Source: Musa acuminata AAA Group (lineage: Eukaryota > Streptophyta > Magnoliopsida > Zingiberales > Musaceae). Taken from it: a DNA stretch of 64,000 nt. Of the stretch, positions 43,701-55,212 are shown piece after piece. The first letter of the stretch is position 1; each line of letters begins with the position of its first letter. Both the position numbers and the translations under genes were made by a program. Location: the NCBI RefSeq assembly GCF_036884655.1, contig NC_088327.1, positions 16,323,001 to 16,387,000 on the forward strand, in the 5' to 3' direction. Under the pieces are notes generated by a model. It was not told the origin of the DNA, did not search any database, and worked only from the letters and a program-made list of their open reading frames with translations.

Positions 43701-46170
43701 CCATTGGATTAACTGCATTGTTAAAAGTTGTTTGTAAGTTTGGTTTAGCAGGTTTAAATGTTTTGGATTAATAACTTAAAAACATCTCTAAATCAGATAC
43801 CTTCTATGGAACATTATGTGGTCAATATGTGTGATCTTGCTATTCTCTGGCAAATTTTCTTGTCACTTGTGTTGAATTATAGATTCAATTTCTACATTCA
43901 GTGATAATATAAGCATTGAGAAGAATCTGGAGATAGATTTGCAGTTAACCATAATATTTTCTGTTAAGTATTGTTTAGTGCTTTAGCCCACTATCCCTTT
44001 TTGTCATAGGATTGTTGGAGAAAGATTTGCACTTGACCACAAGATTTTCTGTAGGTATTGTTTAGTGCTTTAGCCTACTATCCCTTTTGGTCGTAGAATT
44101 GTTTTCATCACTTTTGTTGGCCATTAGACATGTAGTTGGAAGATGCCCTGAGAATACAAATCCTATGGACTGCCATACTAATTTTATTCATTCTATTCAT
44201 TTGTCCGCCATTGTTTTCTCTTCTTTAATAAACTCTTTGGTCTTAAATACATTGAGGTTGTTTGATCATGCCTCTTGGTGTTACCATTTTTTGGTCAATA
44301 TAGTATCTTAGCTGAACTATTTCCTGATGGTTGCAAATGGCTTTGGATAAACTTGTTACCTCCATACTTTGATTCGGGTCAATATTTTTTTATTTATTTT
44401 TTCTTCCATTAGTGGCCCCAGTTGTAGTATCTCTTGACCCTGATATAATCGTGCCAGTTTAGCTCAAAAATCTTGACAAGGCCACGTATGCATATGATAA
44501 GGGATGAGGGAGAAGGTAACTAGTCCTTGACAAGGCCACTGGTGCATAGGATAATGGATAATGTGTGGAGAGATTACTTGAGGTGATTGTAGAGAACCAG
44601 TGGGGCTTCATCCATTGGGCCTAGAAAAATGTTGAACAGAGTGAAAAAAGGACATCGGAGATTGGATAAAGATGAGAGTGAATTTTAAGTTTAGGGTGAA
44701 AATGAGAAAAGGAATAAAAAAGTGGAGAGAATGGATGCAATAGATTTGGGAATGTAAGAAGCACAAATTGATAAAGATATTACATGCATGTGAGCCTTTA
44801 AATTCCTAATATCTTATATTATAATTATTAAAGTGTTATGCTCCTTTGAAAATATTATTTTTATCTATTTCATTCTTCCTGCCTCCCATATTTTAGCTTT
44901 TCCCTTAGATATCTACAAACAATTGAAATAACAATATTTTTTTCTACAGATACCAATCTCCTTTGCCTGCAGATCAGGTGAAGCCAATGCAAGAGTTTGA
45001 GAATGGAGGAGGTAATGAAATTATATATATTATCTATCTGTATTAGATATCCTTGTATTTATATTTGATATATTATCGACAGATATAGAAGTTTCACCTA
45101 CTGGTCATGGTAGAGGTCGTGGTGGTCGTGGCAGGGGAAGGGCTCCTAGTAAGCATGCTTGGGTCTTTTTTGGTAGTTCAATTATTAATAGCTGGACTAT
45201 CTAAGATTTGATGTTGATCGATCCTTATGCTCCATGTTCAGGAAATGGTGTGATCGAGGATGATGGTGATGGAGGATCAGACAATCGGGGTCGTGGTTAT
45301 GTTAGAGGTGGCTATGTTCGTGGCAGAGGTCGCAATTATGGGCGTCGAGGTGGCTATGGTGGCCAACTTAATAATTTGCATGAGACAGGCTACAATGAAC
45401 AAACACTTATGCCTCCCAGAGGCAGAGGTAAGTCAATCACCTTCCCCTCCCTCCCCTTTCCTTGTTGGTTTTTTCCTTTCTCTTCTAATACCTTTTTCAT
45501 AAAAGAAAATAACTGTAAAAAAAAAATCAGAAAAGCGACCCAACCATGCCTACTCCCTAGAGAGAGTGAGACCACCACTACCAAAAAGAAATAGAAGAAA
45601 AAAAAAAAAATCCTTATGTAAGATGATCAAAGCTTGTACCTTGCTTCAATGTGTAAATAATCGAAAGATCATTTTGTATCCCATATGAAAACTCGAGCAA
45701 CGGCTAAGTCCTATAAAGAGGGGTGGCAACCCAAGTTAGAGAGAGAAATAAAAGGATCTTTCCTATGAAAAATCATAAAACCGTATAGCTTGCTTAAAGG
45801 GTATACGCAATGCATGAGGCTCTCGCCAATGCAAGGTTTTCAAAGGGTTGCTGTAAGCTCGAGCTATAAATGATCGAATGATCTTTTTGTATTCTGTGTA
45901 AGCTCGAGCTATAGCCAAGTCCACAACCCAAGTTGGTATAGATTATTCATTGCGACACAATCCATGTAAAAAAGATTGATAATTTTAAATGGATTAATCC
46001 AACTTGTATATGCTACCGTGTTAAAATTGATGTTACTCTAAGCAGGTTTTAATGATTAATTCTCTTTCAATTTTATTTCAGGTCGTGGTCGTGGTCGGGG
46101 CCAAACCAGAGGAAGAGGCCTTGATTCCAGATCAAAAGAACCGGTCCAGGCAGTTAACAGTGGAGCATGA
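40785..46170 (+). CDS. Alba-domain nucleic-acid-binding protein with RGG tail
   Basis: Eight coding exons: 40785-40907, 42357-42437, 42623-42711, 42854-42928, 44950-45011, 45083-45148, 45242-45427, 46082-46170. All introns are GT-AG and phases join without a break: 771 nt, 256 aa. The start MDRYKKVEKPRE is the usual start of plant Alba proteins. Residues about 20-120 form the Alba fold (NEIRITSQGRVHSYITYA, EIVFKAMGKAINKTITVVEL, RRIVGLHQITATGSTDITDT, HLSIITITLSKKEL). From about residue 150 the tail is RGG/RGRG-rich (GRGRGGRGRGRAP, YVRGGYVRGRGRNYGRRGGY), typical of RNA binding. Plant members bind RNA or RNA:DNA hybrids in nucleus and cytoplasm; the exact role of this copy cannot be told. A 5' UTR intron (40421-40784) is likely, ending directly before the ATG. 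The gene appears intact and free of large insertions. Confidence 0.93.
41131..41268. repeat. Tandem duplication of 69 bp in Alba intron 1
   Basis: 41131-41199 and 41200-41268 are diverged direct copies; both contain GATGCTTTCATATGT and GGTTCCACATTCAA-like sequence. They lie within a 1.45-kb intron. Confidence 0.75.
43915..44105. repeat. Tandem duplication of about 90 bp in Alba intron 4
   Basis: Two adjacent diverged copies, each containing GTATTGTTTAGTGCTTTAGC and ACTATCCCTTTT. They lie in the 2-kb intron between exons 4 and 5. Confidence 0.75.
45428..46081 (+). other. Alba intron 7
   Basis: A 654-base intron with GTAAGT donor and TTTCAG acceptor. It holds an A-rich stretch (about 45595-45612) and two diverged copies of a segment containing ATCGAAAGATCATTTTGTAT / ATCGAATGATCTTTTTGTAT (45658 and 45871 regions). 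No gene within. Confidence 0.7.
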
Positions 46171-46334
46171 CCTTTGATGGATCTGATTAGCCCAAAAGAT
46201 TCCGCTTTGTGTAGTTGGATGCCTACTCTGTGCAAAACTATTCTTCTTTTCTTTGTAGATTAGCTGTATCTGCAGAATAGGATGGCCTGACACTACGGCA
46301 TGATCCATTTTTAAGAGAATTGTAGATTTCAACT

Positions 46335-46340
46335 AATAAA
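46335..46340 (+). terminator. Polyadenylation signal of the Alba gene
   Basis: AATAAA 165 bases after the stop codon, the first such hexamer in the 3' UTR. Cleavage is expected 10-30 bases later. Confidence 0.6.
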
Positions 46341-46370
46341 GCAGCACATTCTTTTGATTCTTTTAGTCTT

Positions 46371-46839
46371 CTTGTTACTCAACTCTGTACCGCCCTTTGA
46401 TATGAGAAATTTGCTCTTTGTAAGAACCGTGATCATAATAACAATTTCATTTATTGCAGTCGGAAGTGTGATCGTTAGCACTCCTCTCCATAAATATAAA
46501 TCAAATAAGCACTTGTAATAAGCATGAAATCTCAATGGGAAGATGTCACAAAGGAGAGGAAGGACAAATACCTTACACAACCATTTGTGCTGGCTGAACA
46601 TTAAGCTCTTGTTTTGCAAGGATGCCTGTGTTGTGATCTAGGAAACATGCCGACAGTAGTGTCTGTCTTTTAGCGTCGAGGTTGGATCATGGAGTTGCGT
46701 AGTAGCACAACCACGTGGACCATTTGGAGTTCTTCTCGTCGCTGCTGCAGATTCCCTGCTCAGCTTTCTTTCCTCTTCATCTTCTCCTCGGCATTCTCAT
46801 CTCCCACCACCCCTTCTTCCACAGCTTCAGTTTTGTCTC
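46371..46839. other. Intergenic stretch
   Basis: No gene or repeat recognised before 46680. From 46690 an ATG-led open stretch runs into the monooxygenase remnant, but its first 50 codons (Ser/Arg-rich) match nothing I recognise and may be decayed 5' coding or flanking DNA. Confidence 0.45.
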
Positions 46840-47176
46840 GTCGCTGTCAAGATTCAATGGAGGCCGTGGAGGATGGCACAATTAGGTTCTCATCGAAGCT
46901 GGCCTCCAACGAAGAGATGGGCAACTGGAAGCTCCTACGCCTGGAGGATGGATCCACACTCGAAGCCAATGTTGCTGCAACGGCGATCAGTAATGGAGAT
47001 TGATTGGCTAAACTCTCTATTGTAATGGCTTCCGGTGTGCTTCCTCTGCAGGTGTTGATAGGGTGCGACGGCGTCCACTCTGTGGTAGCAGGATGGATGG
47101 GAACTCCAAAAGCCGACATGCTCGGGGCGCTACGCCCTGAGAGGCCTCGCCACGGTTGCAGATGGCCACGATCGAT
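46840..47176 (+). pseudogene. FAD-dependent monooxygenase-like pseudogene, left part
   Basis: Encodes DGTIRFSSKLASNEEMGNWK and LLRLEDGSTLEAN up to a likely donor at 46971. After a short intron and a CTCTGCAG acceptor (47044-47051) it continues VLIGCDGVHSVVAGWMGTPK. This is the conserved DG motif region (GCDGVxS) of plant MO1/zeaxanthin-epoxidase-type flavoprotein monooxygenases. A frameshift near 47140 precedes the ALRGLATVADGH block, and at 47176 the gene is cut by Copia F. The N-terminal FAD-binding GXGXXG part is not seen upstream, so it was already incomplete or rearranged. Right part at 61014-61460. Confidence 0.7.
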
Positions 47177-47620
47177 TGTTATAAATTGTTCAAATTAAAA
47201 AAAAAAATTTCAAAAGATTTATTTGAAAATATGATTTGGTTTATAGTTATTTTGATAGTTATTTTTTATTATTTATAAAAAAAATATATAAATAGATATT
47301 TGAGAGTAAATTATGATGAAATCTCTTTCATACACTTTTTCTTTGTTCTCTATGATTAAGTTAGATATTATCTAATTTCTCTTTTAAGATTCTTTATTAT
47401 TTACTCAATATAGATCTTGTAAAAGCTTGTTATATCCACTAAAACAATTTACATTAAACCCATAGCAATCTTATCGAGAAAAGAGTGCAAGTATCGTTTT
47501 TAAGAAAGTGTTTATACACGTTTCAAGCATAAATATATTTCCTAAAGTATTCTTGATCTTGTATTTGTTATTTGTTTCTAAAGTGTTTTCATCATCTTCT
47601 TTATCGTATTTTTCTAATCA
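47177..47620 (+). repeat. 5' LTR of F
   Basis: 444 bp beginning TGTTATAAATTG and ending TTTTTCTAATCA. Collinear with 60557-61008 with scattered substitutions and small indels. A clear primer-binding site after it is not recognised. Confidence 0.9.
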
Positions 47621-47658
47621 TCTAAAAATGATATTTTATAAGTTTATACAAATTCACC

Positions 47659-48537
47659 GCCACAAATATCATCAAATTATTGAATCAAGATTTTGTTCGT
47701 TTGGATCGTTTTGATGAAACGAATTTTAGCTATTGGCAAGACAAGATGAAGTTTATATTGACTGCTTTTGAAGATCTTCTATGTGTTTTATCCAAATCTT
47801 CAATCAATTTCTGATCAACCGACGATGACACCGATGAAGTCAAGGCTGAACAAAAGAAGAGAAATAAAGATGAAGTCATATGTAGAGGACACATTCTCAA
47901 TGCTCTTTCGGATCGACTTTATGAGCTTTATACGATGGAACCATCTGCAAAAGTAATTTGGAATGCTTTGGAATTCAAGTATCATGCCGAGGAAGAAGGT
48001 ACAAAAAAATTTTTAATTTCTAAATATTTTGATTACAAGTTTGTGGATGACAAGCCAATCTTAGCACAAGTGCATGAGTTCTAGGTCATTGTTAATCAAT
48101 TGAAGGTTGAAAAAATCGAACTTCTTGAACATTTTCAAATAGGGGCTATAATAGTCAAGTTGCCTATATCTTGGAAAGAGTAAGAAGAAGATTTTGCATG
48201 ACTCCAAGGATATCACTTTGGAGCAAATTAAAAAATATCTTCGAATCGAGGAGGAATCGAGGATGAGAGACAAGAGTGAGAACTCTTTTGACAATATAAA
48301 AGCAAATGTTATGAATCAGCCTAAGAATTTCAACAAAGGCAAGCAAAACAAGGGGAATCATTTTGGCCCCAAAAAGGATAAAAAAAAAATTAAGAAGCCA
48401 AAGAGTGGAGGTTGTTTTGTTCGTGGAAAACCTGGTCATTTTGCTAGGGATTGGAGATTTTAAAAAGCCCAGAACCAGAAAGTCAACTCCATTGAGAGAG
48501 ATGATTATATAATCGCTATGGTGAGCGAAGTGAATAC
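47659..48537 (+). pseudogene. Element F gag (decayed, interrupted by A2)
   Basis: Starts as NIIKLLNQDFVRLDRFDETN and FSYWQDKMKF, the UBN2-type capsid N-terminus, with the initiator ATG apparently lost. Fragments continue in different frames (HILNALSDRLYELYT-like near 47890-47935, SKFLISKYFDYKF-like near 48000-48050). The knuckle reads CFVRGKPGHFARDW, with Arg and Trp in place of two Cys ligands. It ends AMVSEVN at 48535, where A2 inserted. Confidence 0.8.
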
Positions 48538-50110
48538 TATTGAATCTCATATTTTGATGATGAAACCAATTGATAATTGTGTTTATGTTTTAATCTGCAT
48601 TTTGAGTGACGTAGGATGCTTCGATCAGGATGAGACAATTAAAGCAGGAAAAATCATATTGGCCCGGAGGAACATGTCAGAAGATTGGACGTCGGGTTAG
48701 TGGATCAGTCGACGTATCGACAGAAGGCTTTGGGCCATGGATTCGGGCATCGGGCCAAAAAGAGCGGGTATTGCACCAAGGATATCAGAGTTGCGGAGTC
48801 AACTAGCCGATTGGGCAATAGGCCACAGGAGAGGACGATGCGCCGAAGAATCGGACGAAGCGTCGAGGGACCAATGACATGCCGGACAACTTGATTAATG
48901 CTTAGTATTAATTATCTAGATCGAAGTTTGTTTTACATGTGCAGGATTAACTACGATGGAAGTAAGACATGCAGTAGGAGTTGCGCCGGAGTCAAGACCA
49001 TGATCACATTGGGGGTTCGAAAGTTCGACGAAAGTCCGGATGGTCGTCGGAGGTTCTGCGGGAACAAATCCGAGAAGTCCAGGAGCTTGCCAAAGAAGCT
49101 CTTCGAAACTCGCTAAGTGGATTGTCGCAAGTCCAAGAGTTTGCCGAAAGTCCGCCGGAGCATCGCCGAAGGTTCGTCGGATGTTCGACGGAAGAAGCAA
49201 TTGACGCACCGGAGCAAGTTGCAGTAAATGTCTTAAGAAATATCATAGTTAGCATGTAGATTAAGTTAGGAATGGGAGGTGATCCCATTAACTTAATCTG
49301 GGGGCAATTGAGCCCTTGACAGACCCAAATTGGGCCCTTGATAGACCCAAATTGGGCCGAATGGATCAGCCTATTCAGACCCAGATTTCCTGCCAGGCGG
49401 TGGCACTGCCAGGGTCGGTGGCACTGCCTAGGAGCTCAGTCTCCGAGTGAGATTGGGCGGTGGTACCGCCCTTGTCAGGCGATGGTACCACCTGAGCTCA
49501 GTCTCCGAGAGGTAGTACCGCTAGGACCCCAGAAATCCGGGAGATGACATTTTTGAGCTCCAAATTCAAACCAGTTTGGGGCCTATATAAACCCTTTCCT
49601 GCATGAAAGGGCACCAAAAATCTAATTTTACTCTGTGATTTTTAGAGCTCAAAAGTGTTGTAAAGGTTAGAAGTTCTCCTCCCTCTTTCTTCCAAGTTTT
49701 GATCTTTCAAGAAATGAGAGAAAATTCTGTAAGTGTTGTCTCTTAAGCCTGTCAAAAGGAGTGAAACTGTAAAAGGGTGGTTGGCCTTCGCCTATTGAAG
49801 GAAGGCCTCTAGTAGACGCCGGTGACCTCGTAAGAGGAGGAAGCCGAAAGTGGATGTAGGTCACGTTTGACCGAACCACTCTAAAATCTGGTTTGTATTT
49901 TCTTTGTGCTATTTATCTTAACTGCAAACTGTCTTCCTTACTTTACTTCAAATACGTTTCCATAAGCTTTTAAAGTTATTATCTGTACGAAATGACTTTT
50001 ACGTCGGAATCAGATTTCAACGTACGAATGTAGTTTTAATCGTCGAAAGTTTTCCGCTGCACTAATTCACACCCCCCCCCCCCTCCCTCTTAGTGCTCTT
50101 GATACTAACA
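48538..50110 (+). repeat. 5' LTR of A2
   Basis: 1573 bp, starts TATTGAATCTC (TG changed to TA) and ends GATACTAACA. The TATA box TATATAA is at 49584-49590. Homopolymer C12 lies at 50072-50083. Confidence 0.92.
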
Positions 50111-50112
50111 AT

Positions 50113-50124
50113 TGGTATAAGAGC
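50113..50124 (+). other. Primer-binding site of A2
   Basis: TGGTATAAGAGC, the initiator-Met primer site with one change (C to A), two bases after the LTR. Confidence 0.85.
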
Positions 50125-50160
50125 CTCGTTTTTCATATTTGGTTTAACACCCAAATTGAA

Positions 50161-51070
50161 ATGGCTCTTTTCGGCAACCAAGAGGGTCACTCTCTCATTC
50201 GTCCTCCCTTTTTCAATGGGACGGACTACACTTATTAGAAAACTCGAATGAGAGTTTTCTTGCTTTCATTGAATTTGAATGTCTTCTCTTCTAATGAACC
50301 GTTGGAATGATTTAGAGAAGAAGACATTTTCTCTAGATGCAAAGACTATGAATGCCTGGTTTTGCGCCTTAGATAAAAATGAGTTTAATCGTGTTTCTTT
50401 GTGCAAAACGGCTTTCGATATTTGGCACACTCTTGAAATCACACACGAAGGCACAAGTAGTGTAAAAGATTCTAAAATAAACTTTTTGATACACGATTTT
50501 GAGATTTTTCGTATGGAACCAAGAGAGACTATTGGAGATATGTACACCCGTTTTATGGATGTCATCAATAGTCTAAAAGGACTTGGTAAAACCTTTTCGA
50601 ACTTTGAACTTGTTAGTAAAGTTTTACGATCACTTTCTAAAGCTTGGGAATCAAAAGTAACGACAATACAAGAAATAAAAGATTTAAATATTTTTCCACT
50701 TGAAGAACTTATCGGTTCATTGATGACATATGAAATGGTGCACAATGCACATGATGAACATGATGAACAAAATTACCTTCCAAAGAACAGGAAGGATTTG
50801 GGACATAGAACATTTGAAGACCACTCGAGCATAAGCTCAAGTGATGGTGAACAAGAACTACTCACTAAAAAATTTTAAAAATTAAAGAAACAAAGATTTA
50901 AAAACAAAAAGAACGGAATTACTTGCTTTGAACGCAAGAAGAAGAACACAAAGTGGGATGAATCGAGCTCCTCCAAAGATGAGGAGAAAATCAACAAAGG
51001 CGACGTGGCAAACTACGCCTTAACGACATTCAACGATGAGGTAATCAAAACCCCCTTAATTTATTTCGAA
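50161..51070 (+). pseudogene. A2 gag remnant
   Basis: ATG at 50161 (MALFGNQEGHSLIRPPFFNG) is followed by a TAG at 50236-50238, where Trp is expected, and then a small deletion and frame change. From 50279 to 50878 the frame is open for 199 codons: AKTMNAWFCALDKNEFNRV-like, DIWHTLEITHEGTSSVKDS, RETIGDMYTRFMDVINSL and FPLEELIGSLMTYEM. After a stop at 50876 the nucleocapsid region starts (ITCFERKKK) but loses the knuckle after the first Cys. Homologous to B and D gag. Confidence 0.87.
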
Positions 51071-53624
51071 ATTACATGATGCTTTCCATAATGCATTTTC
51101 TTTTTTTAGTATAGAATTAATTTTCTTGAAAATTACATGTTTAAATAATATAATGAAAATGCTAATGAATTAGGATTATGCTTATCATGCTTACCTTTCC
51201 AATGATTTTAAAAATAATCATGAAAGATGTATATCTTATGATAAACAAACAAAATAATTTTTGATTGAAAATATGAAATCATGCTTGATGATTTAATAAT
51301 GCATAATGATGTTTTAATACCATGATTGATGATTTTATTTTATGCATGAGATTTTAAAATTATACATAATGATTTTTGTGATTTATTGATCTTGATGGTT
51401 TTTATGACAGAATTTATTTTTCGATCCTAAATGATTGATGATATATTTTCTTTTTGGCACAAAAAGGGCAAAGGCATGCTTGTATGAAACAACTAAATAG
51501 AAAAAAGTATTTTTCTTGAAAATTATTTTTCTCTATCTTATTGACTTTGATGAATCTATTTTATCATCTTTTTATGAATCTCTTAAAAATGATTTTGATT
51601 TGATGCTTTGAATTTGAATGGGCTTTATCTTGAATTTTTGCGATTTAAAACTTGAGATTTATAAAAATCGAGATCTTTTATCCTCAATGTTTCTTTTTGC
51701 CATCTACCATCCAAATGAATCATGATTGGTATCATTGTTATATTTCTTCTTGTCGTGTACTAAAGAGAAAATTTTCCTAAATGAATCATGATTTTTCGGA
51801 ACCACATTTTTTTTTATGATTCATAATGAATTATGAAATTTTATATGCTTAAATTAATATCTTGTTCTTATACAAGATTGAATGAATTTTATCTATATCA
51901 TGATCTCCTAAGAATTCCTTTCATTTTTATTTAAAGAGAAGATATGTCAAAATGAATCATGTCTTTTGGTATTCAAGTGATTTTATCTTTCATGACATGA
52001 TATGATTGTATTTATAGCTTGTATGCCTTGAAATGATTAAAATATTTTACACTGTTTTATTCTTCCCTTCTTCTTTCTTGTTTACAATGATAAAATGGGG
52101 AGAAATTTTGATCATGCATGGTAGGATATAATTGCTATAATGAGAATTTTACACTATTACATGCCTTAATAACATGTTGAAAATTATGTGTTTTGGATAC
52201 AAAAATTTCTATGATGATGAGCTTGTTTTATCTTCATGATTGTGTTTGAAAATCTATAGCAAAACCATGTCTGTATGCATGAAAGTGTTAAATTTTATTT
52301 TCGGATTTTCTTGATCCTAACATGATTTAGTATTTTTCTTTCGGACTTAATGTAGCTTTCATAAGCATATGTCATATCGAGTTTGTTTCATATCATTGAT
52401 TTTTGACATATGGAATAAATTAACAAATGCATCTCTCATAGACTTATCGTGTGAAAAATATTTTTTTTTTGAGAAATGGATTTGATGAAATGATTCCTTC
52501 TTGAAAAAGGAAGATCTTTTTTAACATTTGCAAGGATTTGATTCACATACATCCTTGCAAAAATGAAGCTTGATCCTTGCAAAAATAGATTTGATCCTTA
52601 TAAAAATGAAAATAAATATTTGTATCATGTTTGATGATTTTATATTTTAATAATATGCATGATGAGTTACAGTGATGATTGATTTATTTTTAATACCATG
52701 CATAAAAAAAATGAAATGTAAGGTTTTGAAATTGTGTATGTTTTAATTTGAATATATAATGATGCACAAATAAGATTTATACTTACCTTTGTCATAATCT
52801 GAAAATTGATATAATGGTCTTCCCTTCTTTTTGACAATGACAAAGGGGGAGCAAGAATTTCTAGCGTGGACATCATGAAAAGAGGTAAACTAGCTAGTTT
52901 ACACAATTCAAGACGAAAGCAAAAATTGCACTTCTCAAAAGAGAAGAAATTGCTATCTTGAACATCACCGATAATTGCTAGCTTGAAATCTCAAGAAAAA
53001 GCAAAAATACGCTATCTTGCCTATCTCAAGATGCTAAACATGCTAAACTTACACTTTGCAACGGAAGCAAAATTACGAGCTCAAACATTGCAAAGGAAGC
53101 AAATATTTGCTAGCTTGTAACTTGCATATTTCAAGAAGCAAGAGTTGCCTTCTTGAACATCTCTAATTTGCTAGCTTGCATGATGTAGAAGTTGCTATCT
53201 CAAAAGAAGCAAAAGTGCTATCTTGTATGTTGTAAAACCTGCATATCTAAAATTTGATAGCTTGAATGTTCTAAGCATGATGTAACACTTACTAAATTTT
53301 CTAGCTTCAAAACTGCATGATGATAAAACTTGATATTATGTTTTTCATGCAATGAGTTAAACTTATATTCCAAACACAAAAATAGTTGGACTTCTCCTTT
53401 TTGTTGATGACAAAGGGGGAGAAGTATGATGTTATGTATAAGTTTATGCATAAGTTCATAATGACGTGTTGCAACTATTCATGATGAATATTGTAATGAC
53501 TTGAATTCAATTTGAGTTTAAGATTCTATCAATATGGTATATTGATAGGGGGAGTTTGTTTAAACTCCAAGAGTTAAGTTTAACTCCGTCATCAATTGGT
53601 TGTCATCATCAAAAAGGGGGAGAT
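51071..53624 (+). other. Non-coding internal region of A2
   Basis: 2.5 kb of AT-rich DNA, with many copies of ATGATTT/ATGCATGAT-like words at 51100-52700 and the GAAGCAAAA/GCTAGCTTG repeats at 52900-53300. Purine tracts lie at 52842-52850, 53412-53422, about 53547-53553 and 53611-53624. No pol sequence is recognised. Confidence 0.75.
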
Positions 53625-55212
53625 TGTTGAATCTCGTATTTTGATGATGAAACCAATTGATAATTGTGTTTATATTTTAATCTGCGTTTTGAGTGACGTA
53701 GGATGCTTTGATCAGGATGAGACAATTAAAGTAGGAAAAATCATGTTGGGCCAGAGGAACATGTCAGAAGATTGGACGTCGGGCCGGTGGATCGATCGAC
53801 GTATTGACAGAAGGTTTCGGGTCGTGGATTCGGGCATCGGGCCAAGAAGAGCGGGTATTGCGCTAAGGATATCGGAGTTGCAGAGTCAACTGGCCGATTG
53901 GGCAATAGGCCGCAGGAGAGGACGATGCACCGAAGAATCGGACGAAGCATCGAGAGACCAATGACATGTCGGACAACTTGATTAATGCTTAGTATTAATT
54001 GTCTAGATCGAAGTTTGTTTTACATGTGCAGGATTAACTATGATGGAAGTAAGACATGCAGTAGGAGTTACGCCGGAGTTAAGACCATGATCACATTGGG
54101 GGTTCGAGAGTTCGACGGAAGTCCGGACGGTCGTCGGAGGTTCTGCGGGAACAAATCCGAGAAGTCCAGGAGCTTGCCAAAGAAGCTCTTCGAAACTCGC
54201 CAAGTGGATCGTCGCAAGTCCAGGAGTTTACCGGAAGTCCGCCGGAGCATCGCCGAAGGTTCGTTAGATGTTCGCCGGAAGCTCGCCGGAAGAAGCGATT
54301 GACGCACTGGAGCAAGTTGCAGTAAATGTCTTAAGAAATATCATAGTTAGCATATAGATTAAGTTAGGAATGGGAGGTAATCCCATTAACTTAATATGGG
54401 GGCAATTGGGCCCTTACTAGACCCAAATTGAGCCGAATGGATCAGCCCATTCGGACTCAGATTTCCTGCCAAGCGATGGCACCGCCAAGGCCGACGGTGG
54501 CACCACCCAGGAGCTTAGTCTCCAAGCGAGACTGGGTGGTGGTACCGCCCCTATCAGGCGGTGGTACGGCTTGAGCTCGGTATCCGAGAGGTAGTACTGC
54601 CCAATCTGGCGGTAGTACCGCCAGGACCCCAGAAATCTGGGAGATGACATTTTTGAGCTCCAAATTCAAACTAGTTTAGGGCCTATATAAACCCCACCCT
54701 TTCCTGCATGAAAGGGCACCGAAAATCTAATCTTACTCTGTGATTTTTAGAGCTCAAAAGTGTTGTAAAGGCTAGAAGTTCTCCCTCTTTTCTTCCAAGT
54801 TTTGATCTTTCAAGAGAGGAGAGAAAATTCTATAAGGGTTATCTCCTAAGCCCATCAAAAGGATTAAAACTGTAAAAGGGTGGTTGGCCTTCACCTATTA
54901 AAGAAAGGCCTCTAGTAGACGCTAGTGACTTCGTGGGAGGAGGAAGCCGAAAGTGGATATAGGTCACGTTTGACTGAACCACTCTAAAATCTGGTTTGTA
55001 TTTTCTTTGTGCTATTTATCTTAACTTCAAACTGCCTTCCTTTTTTTACTTCAAATACGTTTCCATAAGCTTTCGAAGTTATTATCTGCATGAAACAACT
55101 TTTACGTCAGAATCGGATTTCAATGTACGAACGCAGTTTTAATTGTCGAAAGTTTTTTACTGTATTAATTCACCCCCCCCCCCCCCCCCTCTTAGTACTC
55201 TTGATCCTAACA
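53625..55212 (+). repeat. 3' LTR of A2
   Basis: 1588 bp from TGTTGAATCTCG to GATCCTAACA. TATA box at 54684-54690, palindrome array at about 54465-54625, CGG/CCG array at about 54225-54295, homopolymer C17 at 55173-55189. Confidence 0.93.

Larger units (their letters stand above)
48538..55212 (+). mobile_element. Gag-only Sirevirus-like element A2 (non-autonomous), inserted in F
   Basis: 6675 bp with LTRs 48538-50110 and 53625-55212, primer site at 50113-50124 and purine tracts before the 3' LTR. The internal region is only 3.5 kb. It has a gag remnant (50161 to about 51070) and then non-coding AT-rich DNA; no protease, integrase, reverse transcriptase or RNase H motif is seen. Flanks AATAC/AATGT are an imperfect target duplication. 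Joining the flanks restores an uninterrupted F frame (SEVN then VIFEKVSGWW). Confidence 0.9.

Noticed and set aside
45208..45594. A 128-codon frame over Alba exon 7
   Set aside because: It is exon 7 read through into introns on both sides; the spliced model explains it with better junctions.
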